From Betaproteobacteria bacterium (GTDB taxonomy: Bacteria; Pseudomonadota; Gammaproteobacteria; Burkholderiales; SG8-41): DNA of 25,732 nucleotides. Positions 6,834 through 14,992 of the stretch are shown in pieces (the stretch's first letter is position 1; each line of letters begins with the position of its first letter). The translations under genes and the position numbers were made by a program. The stretch covers positions 1-25,732 of the forward strand of contig JANXSE010000085.1 in NCBI GenBank assembly GCA_025356695.1, read 5' to 3'. A model generated the notes under the pieces. It did not search any database, was not told the DNA's origin, and was given only the letters and a program-made list of their open reading frames with translations.

Positions 6834-8687
6834 ATGGACGCCGCATTGCTGGCCATCAAGCCGCTCGATATTCCCGCGCCGCGCTACCGCGCGCGCAATC
6901 TCGCCGAATCACAGGCCGTGCAGCATGAATTGCAGATCATCGTGCGCAACATCATTGAACAGCGCCTCTTGCACGCGGTGTTGCAGCCGATCGTCGCCAC
7001 CCGCAGCGGCGAAATCATCGGTTACGAGGGCCTGATCCGCGGCCCGGTCGACAGCCCGCTGCACATGCCGGCGTGGCTGTTTTCGGTCGCCGAGCGCTTC
7101 GGTCTGCAATCGGCGGTCGAATTGCTGAGCCGCGAGATCGTCATTGAAACATTCGCCGGCATGTCACTGCCGGGCAAACTGTTTCTCAATGTCAGCCCCG
7201 AACTGCTGACGCAATCGTCCGCCTCCAGCGGCAATCTGGTGGCCTTCCTGCAGAACGTCGGACTGCCGCCCGAGCGCGTCATCATTGAACTCACGGAAAA
7301 CCAGCCGACTCCGGATCTGGCGAAAATGCGCGAGGCGCTGCTGCACTACCGCGGGCTCGGCTTCGAAGTGGCGATCGACGATCTGGGCGAAGGCTTCTCT
7401 TCGCTGCGCCTGTGGTCGGAACTGCGCCCCGAGTTCGTCAAGATCGACAAGCACTTCATCCACGGCGTGTGCGAAGACAACCTCAAGCTGGAGTTCGTCC
7501 GCGCCATCCAGCAGATCGCCTCGTGCTGCGGTTCGCACGTGATCGCCGAAGGCATCGAAACACGCCAGGACTTCCGCGTCATCCGCGATCTGGGCATCGC
7601 CTACAGCCAGGGTTACTTCATCGCCAAGCCCGATGCGATCCCGGCGCGCGAGGCCACCGCCGAAGCGCGCAAGGCCGTGCAGGATTGCGGCATCGCCGTC
7701 TACCCGGGCATCGAGCGCGTGTCGAACCGCGCGGTGAAGGCGCGCAAGCTGATGATCGCGGTCGAACCGGTCGCCCCCGAAACCGAAAACGACCGCGTCT
7801 GCGAACTGTTCGAAAACGATCCGGATTTGATTTCACTGCCGGTGGTAAAAGACCGCGTGCCGGTCGGCCTGATTCACCGTTATGCGCTGATCGACCGCTT
7901 CGCACGGCCGTTCCGCAAGGAGATTTACGGCCGCCGCCCCTGCACCATCTTCATGCAGACGGCGCCGCTGGTGGTCGAGCACGATCTGAGCATCGAGGAA
8001 CTGAGCGCGGTCGTCTCCGAAAGCGACCCGCGCAACCTCGCCGACGGCTTCATCATCACCGACGGCGGCTTTTATCTCGGCATCGGCACCGCGCGCGATC
8101 TCATCCGCGAAATCACGCAGATGCAGATCAACGCCGCGCGTTATGCCAATCCGCTGACGCTGCTGCCGGGCAACGTGCCGATCTCGGAACACATCGAACG
8201 CCTGCTCAACGCCGGCGCGCGCTTCAGCGCCTGCTATTGCGACATCGACAATTTCAAGCCCTTCAACGATGTCTTCGGCTATCAGATGGGCGACGAAGTG
8301 ATCCGTCTGGCGGCGCGCGTGCTGGCGGAAAACTGCGATCCCGAACGCGATTTCATCGGCCACATCGGCGGCGACGACTTCATCGTCATGTTCCAAAGCA
8401 CGGATTGGGAGGGCCGCTGCAGGGCGGCGCTAAAGCAGTTCGCGGAATTGATGCCGTCCTTGCTGAACGAGGACAACCGCGCGCGCGGGCATTACGTCAG
8501 CGAGGACCGGCGCGGGGTGGAAACCACCTACCCGTTCCCGACCGTTTCGATCGGCGCCGTCGAAGTGCCGGCCAACACCATCACTACGCATCTGGAGGTG
8601 TCGAGCGCGGCGACTCATGCCAAGAAGCAGGCCAAGCGCGAAACGGGCAACAGCTTTTTCGTAGAGCGACGCAACCTCTTTGCGTAA
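6834..8687 (+). CDS. EAL - CBS-like - GGDEF signalling protein (cyclic di-GMP turnover)
   Basis: A 617-residue cytoplasmic protein. The EAL domain (about 45-270) has GYEGLIRG (EGL at 65-67), LNVSPE, IELTE (151-155), AIDDLGEGFSSL (DD at 182-183), FVKIDK, AEGIE (238-242) and QGY. The metal and substrate residues expected for c-di-GMP phosphodiesterase are therefore present. A middle region (about 300-430) reads like a degenerate CBS pair. The GGDEF domain (about 440-617) has CDIDNFKPFNDVFG and GGDDF (512-516), where Asp replaces the usual Glu of GGDEF; no RxxD inhibitory site precedes it. Cyclase activity is thus uncertain and a GTP-sensing role is possible. The start is set by GGAG 7 bases before the ATG at 6834. 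It follows ppk and converges on ppx. Confidence 0.9.
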   Translation: MDAALLAIKPLDIPAPRYRARNLAESQAVQHELQIIVRNIIEQRLLHAVLQPIVATRSGEIIGYEGLIRGPVDSPLHMPAWLFSVAERFGLQSAVELLSREIVIETFAGMSLPGKLFLNVSPELLTQSSASSGNLVAFLQNVGLPPERVIIELTENQPTPDLAKMREALLHYRGLGFEVAIDDLGEGFSSLRLWSELRPEFVKIDKHFIHGVCEDNLKLEFVRAIQQIASCCGSHVIAEGIETRQDFRVIRDLGIAYSQGYFIAKPDAIPAREATAEARKAVQDCGIAVYPGIERVSNRAVKARKLMIAVEPVAPETENDRVCELFENDPDLISLPVVKDRVPVGLIHRYALIDRFARPFRKEIYGRRPCTIFMQTAPLVVEHDLSIEELSAVVSESDPRNLADGFIITDGGFYLGIGTARDLIREITQMQINAARYANPLTLLPGNVPISEHIERLLNAGARFSACYCDIDNFKPFNDVFGYQMGDEVIRLAARVLAENCDPERDFIGHIGGDDFIVMFQSTDWEGRCRAALKQFAELMPSLLNEDNRARGHYVSEDRRGVETTYPFPTVSIGAVEVPANTITTHLEVSSAATHAKKQAKRETGNSFFVERRNLFA

Positions 8688-8700
8688 ACGCGGCGCCCGC

Positions 8701-10224
8701 TCAGGCGGCCTGCTGACTGTCGCCGCCGGGTTCGGCCTCACGCAGCGTGCGCACATCGAGCTTGTAGCCGGTGACCTCCCACTCGGCCATCTCCTCCTCG
8801 AGTGCCATCACCGTCAGTGGATTGTCGGCCAGCCATTCACGGTCGATATCGAGGCGCACTGTGCGATTACCGATTTTTGCACTGATCGACGGGCACAGAA
8901 AATCGGCGCGGCTGCGATAGATCAAAGCCGCAAGCCGCAGCGCCATCACCATGCGCCAGTCCGGCGTCTCATCACCGCGCACCATCAGTTTTTTCAATGA
9001 GCGCCGGTGCGCCAGCACCAGTGCGGCAAGCCGCGCCTGCTCCATTTTCGAGAAGCCCGGCATGTCGGCATTTTCCACGATATAGGCCGAATGCCTGTGA
9101 TAGCCGCTGTAGGCGACGGAAATGCCGATTTCATGCAGTTTCGCCGCCCACACCAGAAATTGCGGCGCCGCCTCGTCGCTGTCTTCTGCGCCACTGGTAA
9201 AACTCTCGTACAACTCAAGCGCCAGCACCGCGACGCGACGCGCCTGGCCCGAATCGACGTGATAGCGCTTGATGAACTGTGACACTGTGATGTCGCGCAT
9301 GTCGTGATGGTGGGTGCGGCCGAGCAGATCATAGAGTATGCCCTGGCGCATCGCGCCGGTCGCCACGCTCATCGACTCGATGCCGAGTTCCGACAGCACG
9401 GCGCTCATGATCGCAAGGCCGCCGGCGATCACCGGTCTGCGGTCATTCTTGATGCCGGTGAGGTCAAGGTGATCCAGATCGCCGGCTTTGAGCATCGCCG
9501 CGCGCAACCCGTCCAGACCGTCGATCGTGAGGTGGCCGTCACCGAATCCATTGAGTTGCAGAATCTCGGCAAGTGCGCGTGCGGTACCGGAGGAACCATA
9601 GGCCTCCTGCCAGCTGCCTTTCGAAAAGCGCGACAACAGGTGCTGCAGTTCGCTACGCGCCGCCAGTTCGGCGCGTTTCATCGCGCCCTTGGTGATCTTG
9701 CCGTCGTCGAAATATTTGCGGCTGTAGCTGACGCAGCCCATGTAGGTGCTGTCCAGACGCAGCGGCTTGTGTCCGCGGCCGATGATGAATTCTGTGGAAC
9801 CGCCGCCAATATCGACCACCAGCCGTTTTTGCTCCGATGCCGGCAGTTCGTGCGACACGCCCAGATAAATCAAACGCGCTTCTTCGCGCCCCGCCACCAC
9901 GTCGATCGGAAAACCCAGCGCCGCTTCGGCCTGCTTCAGAAACTGCGCGGCATTCTTGGCCACGCGCAGGGTATTGGTGCCGACGGCACGCACCGCGTGC
10001 CGGTCGAAGCCGCGCAGGCGCTCGCCGAAACGCTTCATGCATTCAAGCGCGCGCAGCTGCGATTCTTCGTCGAGACGTTTTTCGCGGTTAAGCCCGGCGC
10101 CGAGACGGATCGGCTCGCGCAGCGAATCGAGCGGATAAATCTGGTCGCCAACGGCGCGTGCCACCTGCAGGTGAAACGAATTGGAACCGAGGTCAACCGC
10201 GGCGAGAGTGGAGTAGACCGCCAT
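8701..10224 (-). CDS. ppx: Exopolyphosphatase / Ppx-GppA phosphatase
   Basis: A 507-residue protein close to E. coli Ppx in length. It has an ASKHA ATPase-like N-terminal half: VDLGSNSFHL (10-19), AVGTNTLR (80-87), AGREEARLIYLG (111-122, containing the catalytic Glu) and VVDIGGGSTEFI (136-147, phosphate-binding loop). The C-terminal half resembles the HD-like helical domain of Ppx. It releases phosphate from polyphosphate ends, though GppA-type (p)ppGpp hydrolysis cannot be excluded from sequence. The ATG at 10224 was chosen because conserved sequence begins right after it; an upstream in-frame extension to 10392 carries no family sequence. A -10-like TATACT lies at 10305-10310 on the minus strand without a Pho box, which suggests regulation different from ppk. 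It converges on the EAL/GGDEF gene with 13 bases between. Confidence 0.93.
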   Translation of the reverse strand: MAVYSTLAAVDLGSNSFHLQVARAVGDQIYPLDSLREPIRLGAGLNREKRLDEESQLRALECMKRFGERLRGFDRHAVRAVGTNTLRVAKNAAQFLKQAEAALGFPIDVVAGREEARLIYLGVSHELPASEQKRLVVDIGGGSTEFIIGRGHKPLRLDSTYMGCVSYSRKYFDDGKITKGAMKRAELAARSELQHLLSRFSKGSWQEAYGSSGTARALAEILQLNGFGDGHLTIDGLDGLRAAMLKAGDLDHLDLTGIKNDRRPVIAGGLAIMSAVLSELGIESMSVATGAMRQGILYDLLGRTHHHDMRDITVSQFIKRYHVDSGQARRVAVLALELYESFTSGAEDSDEAAPQFLVWAAKLHEIGISVAYSGYHRHSAYIVENADMPGFSKMEQARLAALVLAHRRSLKKLMVRGDETPDWRMVMALRLAALIYRSRADFLCPSISAKIGNRTVRLDIDREWLADNPLTVMALEEEMAEWEVTGYKLDVRTLREAEPGGDSQQAA

Positions 10225-10404
10225 TTCGGCTAGTGAATCCCGGCACGGCGCCGGTCGCGCACGCGGGGAAGAAGGTGTGGATTGCTGTGCATCACGGTAG
10301 CGAAAGTATAGGCATTTCGCAACACGGATGCCACGGTTTTCTGTGCCCGGCAACGACGGGAAATTCACACCGGCCCAAGCATTCGTCATCATTTCGCAAG
10401 AAAT

Positions 10405-10438
10405 GTTTCACCGCCGTGTAACCCCGCCTGTTTAACGT
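10405..10438 (+). promoter_or_regulatory. Candidate Pho-box promoter of the olsB-like gene
   Basis: GTTTCAC-CGCC-GTGTAAC (10405-10422), then 10 bases, then TAACGT (10433-10438). A start about 25 bases before the ATG would follow. The geometry is identical to the phoX and ppk sites; the half-sites are moderately conserved. Confidence 0.5.
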
Positions 10439-10467
10439 AGGCGCACATTCACAAACGGAGATCATGC

Positions 10468-11223
10468 ATGCTGCAAAGTCTGGCACGGCCCCGCGTGCAA
10501 CCGGCGCCTTCCCTTGACGTTTCCATCGCCCGCAACGAACACGAGGTGTTTGAAGCGCAACGCCTGCGCTACAAGGTGTTCGCCGAGGAAATGGGCGCCC
10601 GCGTCAATCCGACCGACGCCGGCATCGACTGCGACATGTTCGACGCGCATTGCGAGCACCTGATCGTGCGCGACACCGTGACCGGCCAGGTGGTCGGCAC
10701 CTACCGCATCCTCACCCCGTCGGCGGCGCGCCGCATCGGCGGCTACTATGCCGAGGAGGAATTCGACCTCACGCGCCTCAACCACCTGCGCGGCCAGATC
10801 GTCGAAATCGGCCGTTCCTGCGTGCATATGAACTATCGTTCCGGCGGCACCATCGCCCTGCTGTGGTCGGGCATTCTGCGTTACGTGCAGACCCACGGTT
10901 ACCAATACATCATCGGTTGCGCGAGTGTGGGCATGGCCGACGGCGGCCAGGGCGCCGCCTCGATCTACCGCCGCCTGCAGGCGACCAGCCTGTGTCCGAT
11001 CGAATATCGCGCCTTCCCGCGCTGCGAGCTGCCGCTCGACGCCTACGAGAACACCATCACTGCGATCAAACTGCCGCCGCTGATCAAGGGCTATCTGAAA
11101 GTCGGCGCCCAGGTCTGCAGCGCGCCGGCATGGGACCCGGATTTCAACACCGCGGACCTGCTGATGATGCTGCCGATCGCGCGCATGGATCCGCGTTACC
11201 CGCGCCACTTCCTGCGCGCCTGA
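10468..11223 (+). CDS. olsB: OlsB-like GNAT-fold acyltransferase (ornithine lipid synthesis)
   Basis: A 251-residue acyltransferase of the OlsB / hemolysin-like GNAT family. Characteristic segments are LRYKVFAEEMGAR (33-45), FDAHCEHLIV (58-67), VGTYRIL (76-82) and the core EIGRSCVH (113-120). OlsB transfers a 3-hydroxyacyl group from acyl-ACP to the alpha-amino group of ornithine, making lyso-ornithine lipid, which OlsA then acylates. Ornithine lipid lacks phosphorus and is made by many proteobacteria when phosphate is short. That fits the neighbouring phoX (convergent, 14 bases between stops) and the Pho-like promoter. No olsA is in the window. The start is set by GGAG 7 bases upstream of the ATG at 10468. 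N-acyl-homoserine or another N-acyl-amino-acid synthase activity is the alternative. Confidence 0.78.
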   Translation: MLQSLARPRVQPAPSLDVSIARNEHEVFEAQRLRYKVFAEEMGARVNPTDAGIDCDMFDAHCEHLIVRDTVTGQVVGTYRILTPSAARRIGGYYAEEEFDLTRLNHLRGQIVEIGRSCVHMNYRSGGTIALLWSGILRYVQTHGYQYIIGCASVGMADGGQGAASIYRRLQATSLCPIEYRAFPRCELPLDAYENTITAIKLPPLIKGYLKVGAQVCSAPAWDPDFNTADLLMMLPIARMDPRYPRHFLRA

Positions 11224-11237
11224 TACCCCCGCGGCGA

Positions 11238-13160
11238 TTACGAACCGATCACCCCGCCGTCGTCCTTGCGGATGACGACGGTGGCCGAACGCGGCCGTCC
11301 GCCGGTGGGGCCATCGGGCCAGTGGCTGACAGCCTGCGGTTGCGCCGGATCGCTGCGCTCGCTCGACGTTTCACCGGGGTGCTGGATGTTGACGAACATC
11401 GTCCTGCCGTCCGGCGTTTCAGTAATGCCGGTGATCTCGCAGCCCTTGGGCCCGGTGAGGAAACGCGCAATGCGGCCGCTGGCAATGTCGGCACACAGCA
11501 TCTGGTTGTTGCCGATGCCCGCGTAGTCACCGCGATACAACGCGCTGGTCGAGACGTCGGTCTGTATCCACAGGCGGCCGGCCGCATCGAACCACAAGCC
11601 GTCGGGACTACCGAACACATCGCCGCGGATGTTACCGCGTTTGTTCGCATCTTCGATCAGCGGATCGCCGGCCATGACAAAAATATTCCAGCGAAACGCG
11701 GTCGCTGAAAAATCGTCGCCATCTTCCTGCCAGCGGATGATATGGCCGAAGGTATTGTTGACGCGCGGGTTGGTCGCATCGACGCCGGGTTGGTCTTTCG
11801 CGCCGCGCGCACTGTTGTTGGTCAGCGTGCAATACACCGAGTTGTCCTTCATATTGACCGCGGTCCATTCGGGGCGGTCCATTTTCGTCGCACCGGCAAC
11901 GTCGGCGGCCTGGCGTGTTTTGATCAGCACGTCGGCCTGCGTCACAAAACCGTTTGCCGCGGTCAGTCCGTTTTTGCCCTGCGTCAGCTCCAGCCATTGC
12001 CCGGCGCCGTCGGCATTGAACTTCGCCGCATAGAGCGTACCGTGATCGAGAAAATCGCGGTTGGCAGCGCGGTCGTTGCGGTTCCACGCGTCGCGCGAGA
12101 CCCATTTGTAGATGTATTCGAATTGTTGATCATCGCCCATGTAGAACACGACGCGGTCGTCTTTGGTGATGGCCCGCGCTGCGCCTTCGTGCTTGATGCG
12201 GCCGAGCGAGGTGCGCTTGACCGGTTGGTACGACGGATCGTACGGATCGATTTCGACGATCCAGCCGAAGCGGTTCGGTTCATTGGGATGGGCCGCCGCA
12301 TCGAAACGCGTGTCGAATTCGTGCCAGCGGTAGCCGGCGCCCTGCGCCGTCATACCATAGCGCCGCTGCTCGGGTGGAATCGCGCCGCCGTTGGCGAAAT
12401 AACCGTTCCAGTTTTCCTCGCAGGTCAGATAAGTGCCCCACGGCGTGTAGCCGTTGGCGCAATTGTTGATGGTGCCCAGCACTTCAATCCCTGCCGGATC
12501 GGCCGCGGTGCGCAAGGTTGCATGACCCGCCGCCGGGCCGGCGATACGCATCGGCGTCATTGCCGAAATACGCCGCGCGTAGGGCGACGGACGCACCACC
12601 GTCCAACTGCCGTCGCGCATTTCAATTTCGATCACCGAAACGCCGTGCGCCGCCTGCGACTTGCGCACCTTGGCCGCATTCCAGCTGTTCATGCCGCCGG
12701 CGTGCAGCAGACCGTCATCGGTATATTCGTGATTGATGGCGAGAAGCCCGCGCGTCGAACCGGCAGAACCGAAAGGCAGCGAAAAGTACTGCATGCCGTC
12801 GTGATGCATGCCGGCCTGCAGCAACTGCTCATCCGCTGAATTGCCGGCGTCGGCGCGAAACGCCGGCATGCCCAGCTTGCTGCCGATGGCATCCCCCCAG
12901 CGATACAGCGGTGTCGCCGTATAACCGGCCGGCACACGCACGCTGTCGTCCTTCGACATGCTGACGGGCGCGAACCCCACCACACCACTGTCGATGCGGG
13001 TGCCCGGCGTCGCGCAGCCGGTGCCGAAACCGAGCACAGGCAATGCCGCGACGGCTTTCAACAGCTGCCGGCGCGTCAGCCAGGTGTCACACACCGTCGA
13101 GAATGATTCTGTTGCTGATGAATTGTCGATGCCCGAGGGATCGCTGTAGCTGCTGCTCAT
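11238..13160 (-). CDS. phoX: PhoX-family alkaline phosphatase, Tat-exported
   Basis: A 640-residue PhoX (formerly DUF839). A twin-arginine signal, TRRQLLKAVAALPVLGFGTG (29-48), follows an unusually long 28-residue n-region and predicts folded export to the periplasm; the Cys just after it lacks a proper lipobox. Family segments include AINHEYTDDGLL, GTYLTCEENWNGYF (with the Cys expected near the iron site), GRIKHEGAARAI, FYMGDDQQFEYIYKWV and GSPDGLWFDAAGRLWIQTD. PhoX is a calcium/iron phosphomonoesterase that frees phosphate from organic phosphate. The ATG at 13160 has AGGAG 10 bases upstream; a longer TTG-initiated frame to 13196 would bypass that site. A near-consensus Pho box lies about 60 bases upstream. 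Confidence 0.94.
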   Translation of the reverse strand: MSSSYSDPSGIDNSSATESFSTVCDTWLTRRQLLKAVAALPVLGFGTGCATPGTRIDSGVVGFAPVSMSKDDSVRVPAGYTATPLYRWGDAIGSKLGMPAFRADAGNSADEQLLQAGMHHDGMQYFSLPFGSAGSTRGLLAINHEYTDDGLLHAGGMNSWNAAKVRKSQAAHGVSVIEIEMRDGSWTVVRPSPYARRISAMTPMRIAGPAAGHATLRTAADPAGIEVLGTINNCANGYTPWGTYLTCEENWNGYFANGGAIPPEQRRYGMTAQGAGYRWHEFDTRFDAAAHPNEPNRFGWIVEIDPYDPSYQPVKRTSLGRIKHEGAARAITKDDRVVFYMGDDQQFEYIYKWVSRDAWNRNDRAANRDFLDHGTLYAAKFNADGAGQWLELTQGKNGLTAANGFVTQADVLIKTRQAADVAGATKMDRPEWTAVNMKDNSVYCTLTNNSARGAKDQPGVDATNPRVNNTFGHIIRWQEDGDDFSATAFRWNIFVMAGDPLIEDANKRGNIRGDVFGSPDGLWFDAAGRLWIQTDVSTSALYRGDYAGIGNNQMLCADIASGRIARFLTGPKGCEITGITETPDGRTMFVNIQHPGETSSERSDPAQPQAVSHWPDGPTGGRPRSATVVIRKDDGGVIGS

Positions 13161-13206
13161 GATCGGAATGCTCCTGTCGGTGGAAGTTGACGGCAATCAA
13201 CAGGAA

Positions 13207-13240
13207 AGCCTAGCGGCGGCACGTGACAAAACGATGACAA
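13207..13240 (-). promoter_or_regulatory. Pho-box promoter of phoX
   Basis: On the minus strand TTGTCAT-CGTT-TTGTCAC (13240-13223) is the best Pho-box match in the window, both half-sites fitting CTGTCAY except the first base. After exactly 10 bases comes TAGGCT (13212-13207) in the -10 position. Confidence 0.8.
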
Positions 13241-13343
13241 CCGCGATACGAAAAACCGGAACAGCCAACCTGACTGCAACAATCAGCCGTTATCCTGCGG
13301 CGCGATCACCCGTATTTGCCCGTCGTTTAAAAGGAGTCTCCCC

Positions 13344-13748
13344 ATGAAACCTTACGTCATGATCACGCGGCACGTGGCACCCGCCGCCGTCGAACTGCTG
13401 ACCAGTGTCTGCGACATCCTGCCGCGCGTTGCCATCGCCGCGTCGCAACGCGGCGATTTTTCGCTGGTCGCCGCCAGCGCCGACGCGCTGCTGATGGCGA
13501 CGCCGGAACGCATCGATGCCACGCTACTGCACCGCTTTCCGCGCCTGCGCGTAATCGCCTGCACCTACCGCCTGCCCGAACACATCGACGTCAGCGCCTG
13601 CACGCGCCGCGGTGTCTGGATCACCAACATCGCTACGCGCCGGGATGGCGACGACGCCGAAATCGAGGCGGCACGCAATATTCTTGACGTCCTGGGCGGC
13701 GACATTCCACGCGGCGCAATGAACGACGTTCTCCAGCCGGCGGCCTGA
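13344..13748 (+). CDS. Short D-2-hydroxyacid dehydrogenase-like protein lacking the NAD-binding domain
   Basis: A 134-residue protein. Residues 1 to about 100 resemble the N-terminal substrate domain of the 2-hydroxyacid/phosphite dehydrogenase family (MITRHVAPAAVELL, LLHRFPRLRVIACT, HIDVSACTRRGVWITN). The end (EIEAARNILDVLGGDIPRG) resembles the family's C-terminal tail. The roughly 200-residue Rossmann domain with the GxGxxG loop and the Arg/Glu/His catalytic residues is absent. The junction falls near codons 100-107 (about 13641-13664), and the frame stays open. A strong AAGGAG sits 7 bases before the ATG, so translation looks intact. It cannot be a conventional dehydrogenase. The nearest full-length pattern I recall is PtxD (phosphite dehydrogenase), which would suit the phosphorus context, but that assignment is a memory-based comparison. 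A domain remnant or a binding-only protein are the options. Confidence 0.72.
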   Translation: MKPYVMITRHVAPAAVELLTSVCDILPRVAIAASQRGDFSLVAASADALLMATPERIDATLLHRFPRLRVIACTYRLPEHIDVSACTRRGVWITNIATRRDGDDAEIEAARNILDVLGGDIPRGAMNDVLQPAA

Positions 13749-13761
13749 CGGCCCGGCAACA

Positions 13762-13795
13762 CCGCCTCCAAACCGTAACACCGGACTGTTACAGT
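13762..13795 (+). promoter_or_regulatory. Weak Pho-like promoter before the second plus-strand glycosyltransferase
   Basis: CCGCCTC-CAAA-CCGTAAC (13762-13779), then 10 bases, then TACAGT (13790-13795, 4/6 to TATAAT). The second half-site and the spacing are good, the first half-site is poor. An overlapping inverted repeat GTAAC...GTTAC (13775-13792) may also be an operator. Confidence 0.33.
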
Positions 13796-13822
13796 CGCGC
13801 ATCACGTTCCGGTTGCAGCCCT

Positions 13823-14992
13823 TTGCGCATCCTCTACATCTCAGACGTCTACTTTCCGCGCATCAACGGGGTCTCGACGTCGATGCAGACCTTTCGCCGC
13901 GAATTGCAGGCACTCGGTCACGAGATCGTCGTCGTCGCACCCGACTACGCACCGACGCCGCAAACTGCCGACGACGGCATCATCCGCATACCGGCACGCC
14001 CGGTGCCGCGCGATCCCGAAGACCGGCTGATGCGGCGGGCGGGCCTGCAAACCCTGCGCCGGCATCCGGCGCTGCACGGCATCGACCTCGTGCATATTCA
14101 AACCCCGTTCGCCGCGCACTACGCCGGTCTGCGCATCGCGCGCCAACTCGGCGTGCCCTGTGTCGCCACCTACCACACGTTTTTTGAAGAATATCTTTAC
14201 CACTATGTGCCGTTTGCACCGCGCGCGCTGATGCGCGCCTGCGCGCGGATATTCTCGCGGCGCCAGGGCAATCAGGTCAATGCGCTGGTGGTGCCGTCGC
14301 GCGCCATGCTCAAAGCACTGACTGCCTATGGTGTGAGAACTGCCATGACCATACTGCCGACCGGCGTCCGCATGCAGGAACTTCGCGGCGGCAATGGCGC
14401 CGCCTTCCGGCAGTCACATGGAATCGCGCCGGAACGACCGTTGCTGGTGCACGTTGGCCGCGTCGCCTTTGAGAAGAACATCGATTTTCTGCTGCACATG
14501 CTGGTGCAGGTGCGCACCCGCCATCCGGACATTCTGTTGTTGATCGCCGGCGAGGGGCCGGCGCTAGCGCAATTGAAAGCGCTGTCGCACAGCCTGCTGC
14601 TCGACGGCAACGTGCGGTTCATCGGCTATCTCGACCGCGCCACCACGCTCCTCGATTGCTATTCTGCGGGCAACGCCTTCGTCTTTGCATCGCGTACAGA
14701 AACACAAGGCCTCGTGCTGCTTGAAGCGATGGCACTCGGCGTGCCGGTCGTTTCGGTCGCCGCCATGGGCACGCTCGACATTCTCGACGCTGGCCGCGGC
14801 GCACTGGTAGCGCCCGGCGAAGAGCGCGCGTTTGCGGACACCGTCTGCCGGTTGCTCACCTCCCCCGAATTGCAACAAAAATTATCCACCGAAGGATGCG
14901 CCTACGCTGCGGAGTGGAGCGCGACGGTGCAGGCCGCGCGGCTGGCCGATTTATATGCAGCGCTTATCGCGCAACACAGAATCATTTCATGA
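13823..14992 (+). CDS. GT4-family glycosyltransferase, resembles diacylglycerol alpha-glucosyltransferase
   Basis: A 389-residue GT-B enzyme. The N-terminus MRILYISDVYFPRINGVSTS is followed by ATYHTFFEEYLYHYVPFAP (near 114-132), a pattern shared with 1,2-diacylglycerol 3-glucosyltransferases. The donor domain has VHVGRVAFEKNIDFLL and the E-x7-E motif ETQGLVLLE. It would add a sugar to diacylglycerol or another lipid at the cytoplasmic membrane face. It is clearly more distant from the other two GT4 enzymes here than those are from each other, so it may use a different acceptor or donor. TTG at 13823 is taken as start because the conserved MRIL begins there; no Shine-Dalgarno is visible. Its last 6 bases overlap tail-to-tail with the minus-strand glycosyltransferase. 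Confidence 0.85.
   Translation: MRILYISDVYFPRINGVSTSMQTFRRELQALGHEIVVVAPDYAPTPQTADDGIIRIPARPVPRDPEDRLMRRAGLQTLRRHPALHGIDLVHIQTPFAAHYAGLRIARQLGVPCVATYHTFFEEYLYHYVPFAPRALMRACARIFSRRQGNQVNALVVPSRAMLKALTAYGVRTAMTILPTGVRMQELRGGNGAAFRQSHGIAPERPLLVHVGRVAFEKNIDFLLHMLVQVRTRHPDILLLIAGEGPALAQLKALSHSLLLDGNVRFIGYLDRATTLLDCYSAGNAFVFASRTETQGLVLLEAMALGVPVVSVAAMGTLDILDAGRGALVAPGEERAFADTVCRLLTSPELQQKLSTEGCAYAAEWSATVQAARLADLYAALIAQHRIIS

Noticed and set aside
7412..8716. 434-codon plus-strand frame inside the EAL/GGDEF gene
   Set aside because: It is a shifted frame, extremely Arg-rich, while the main frame holds intact EAL and GGDEF motifs.
9304..10233. 309-codon plus-strand frame opposite ppx
   Set aside because: The Ppx phosphate-binding loop and catalytic Glu are on the minus strand.
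11742..12839. 365-codon plus-strand frame opposite phoX
   Set aside because: PhoX motifs run through this interval on the minus strand; the antisense frame has no recognisable motif.
13263..13296. Pho-like promoter before the mini-dehydrogenase (TATCCT as -10)
   Set aside because: TATCCT is an acceptable -10 and CTGCAAC lies at the right distance, but the first half-site (AGCCAAC) does not match, so Pho control is not supported.
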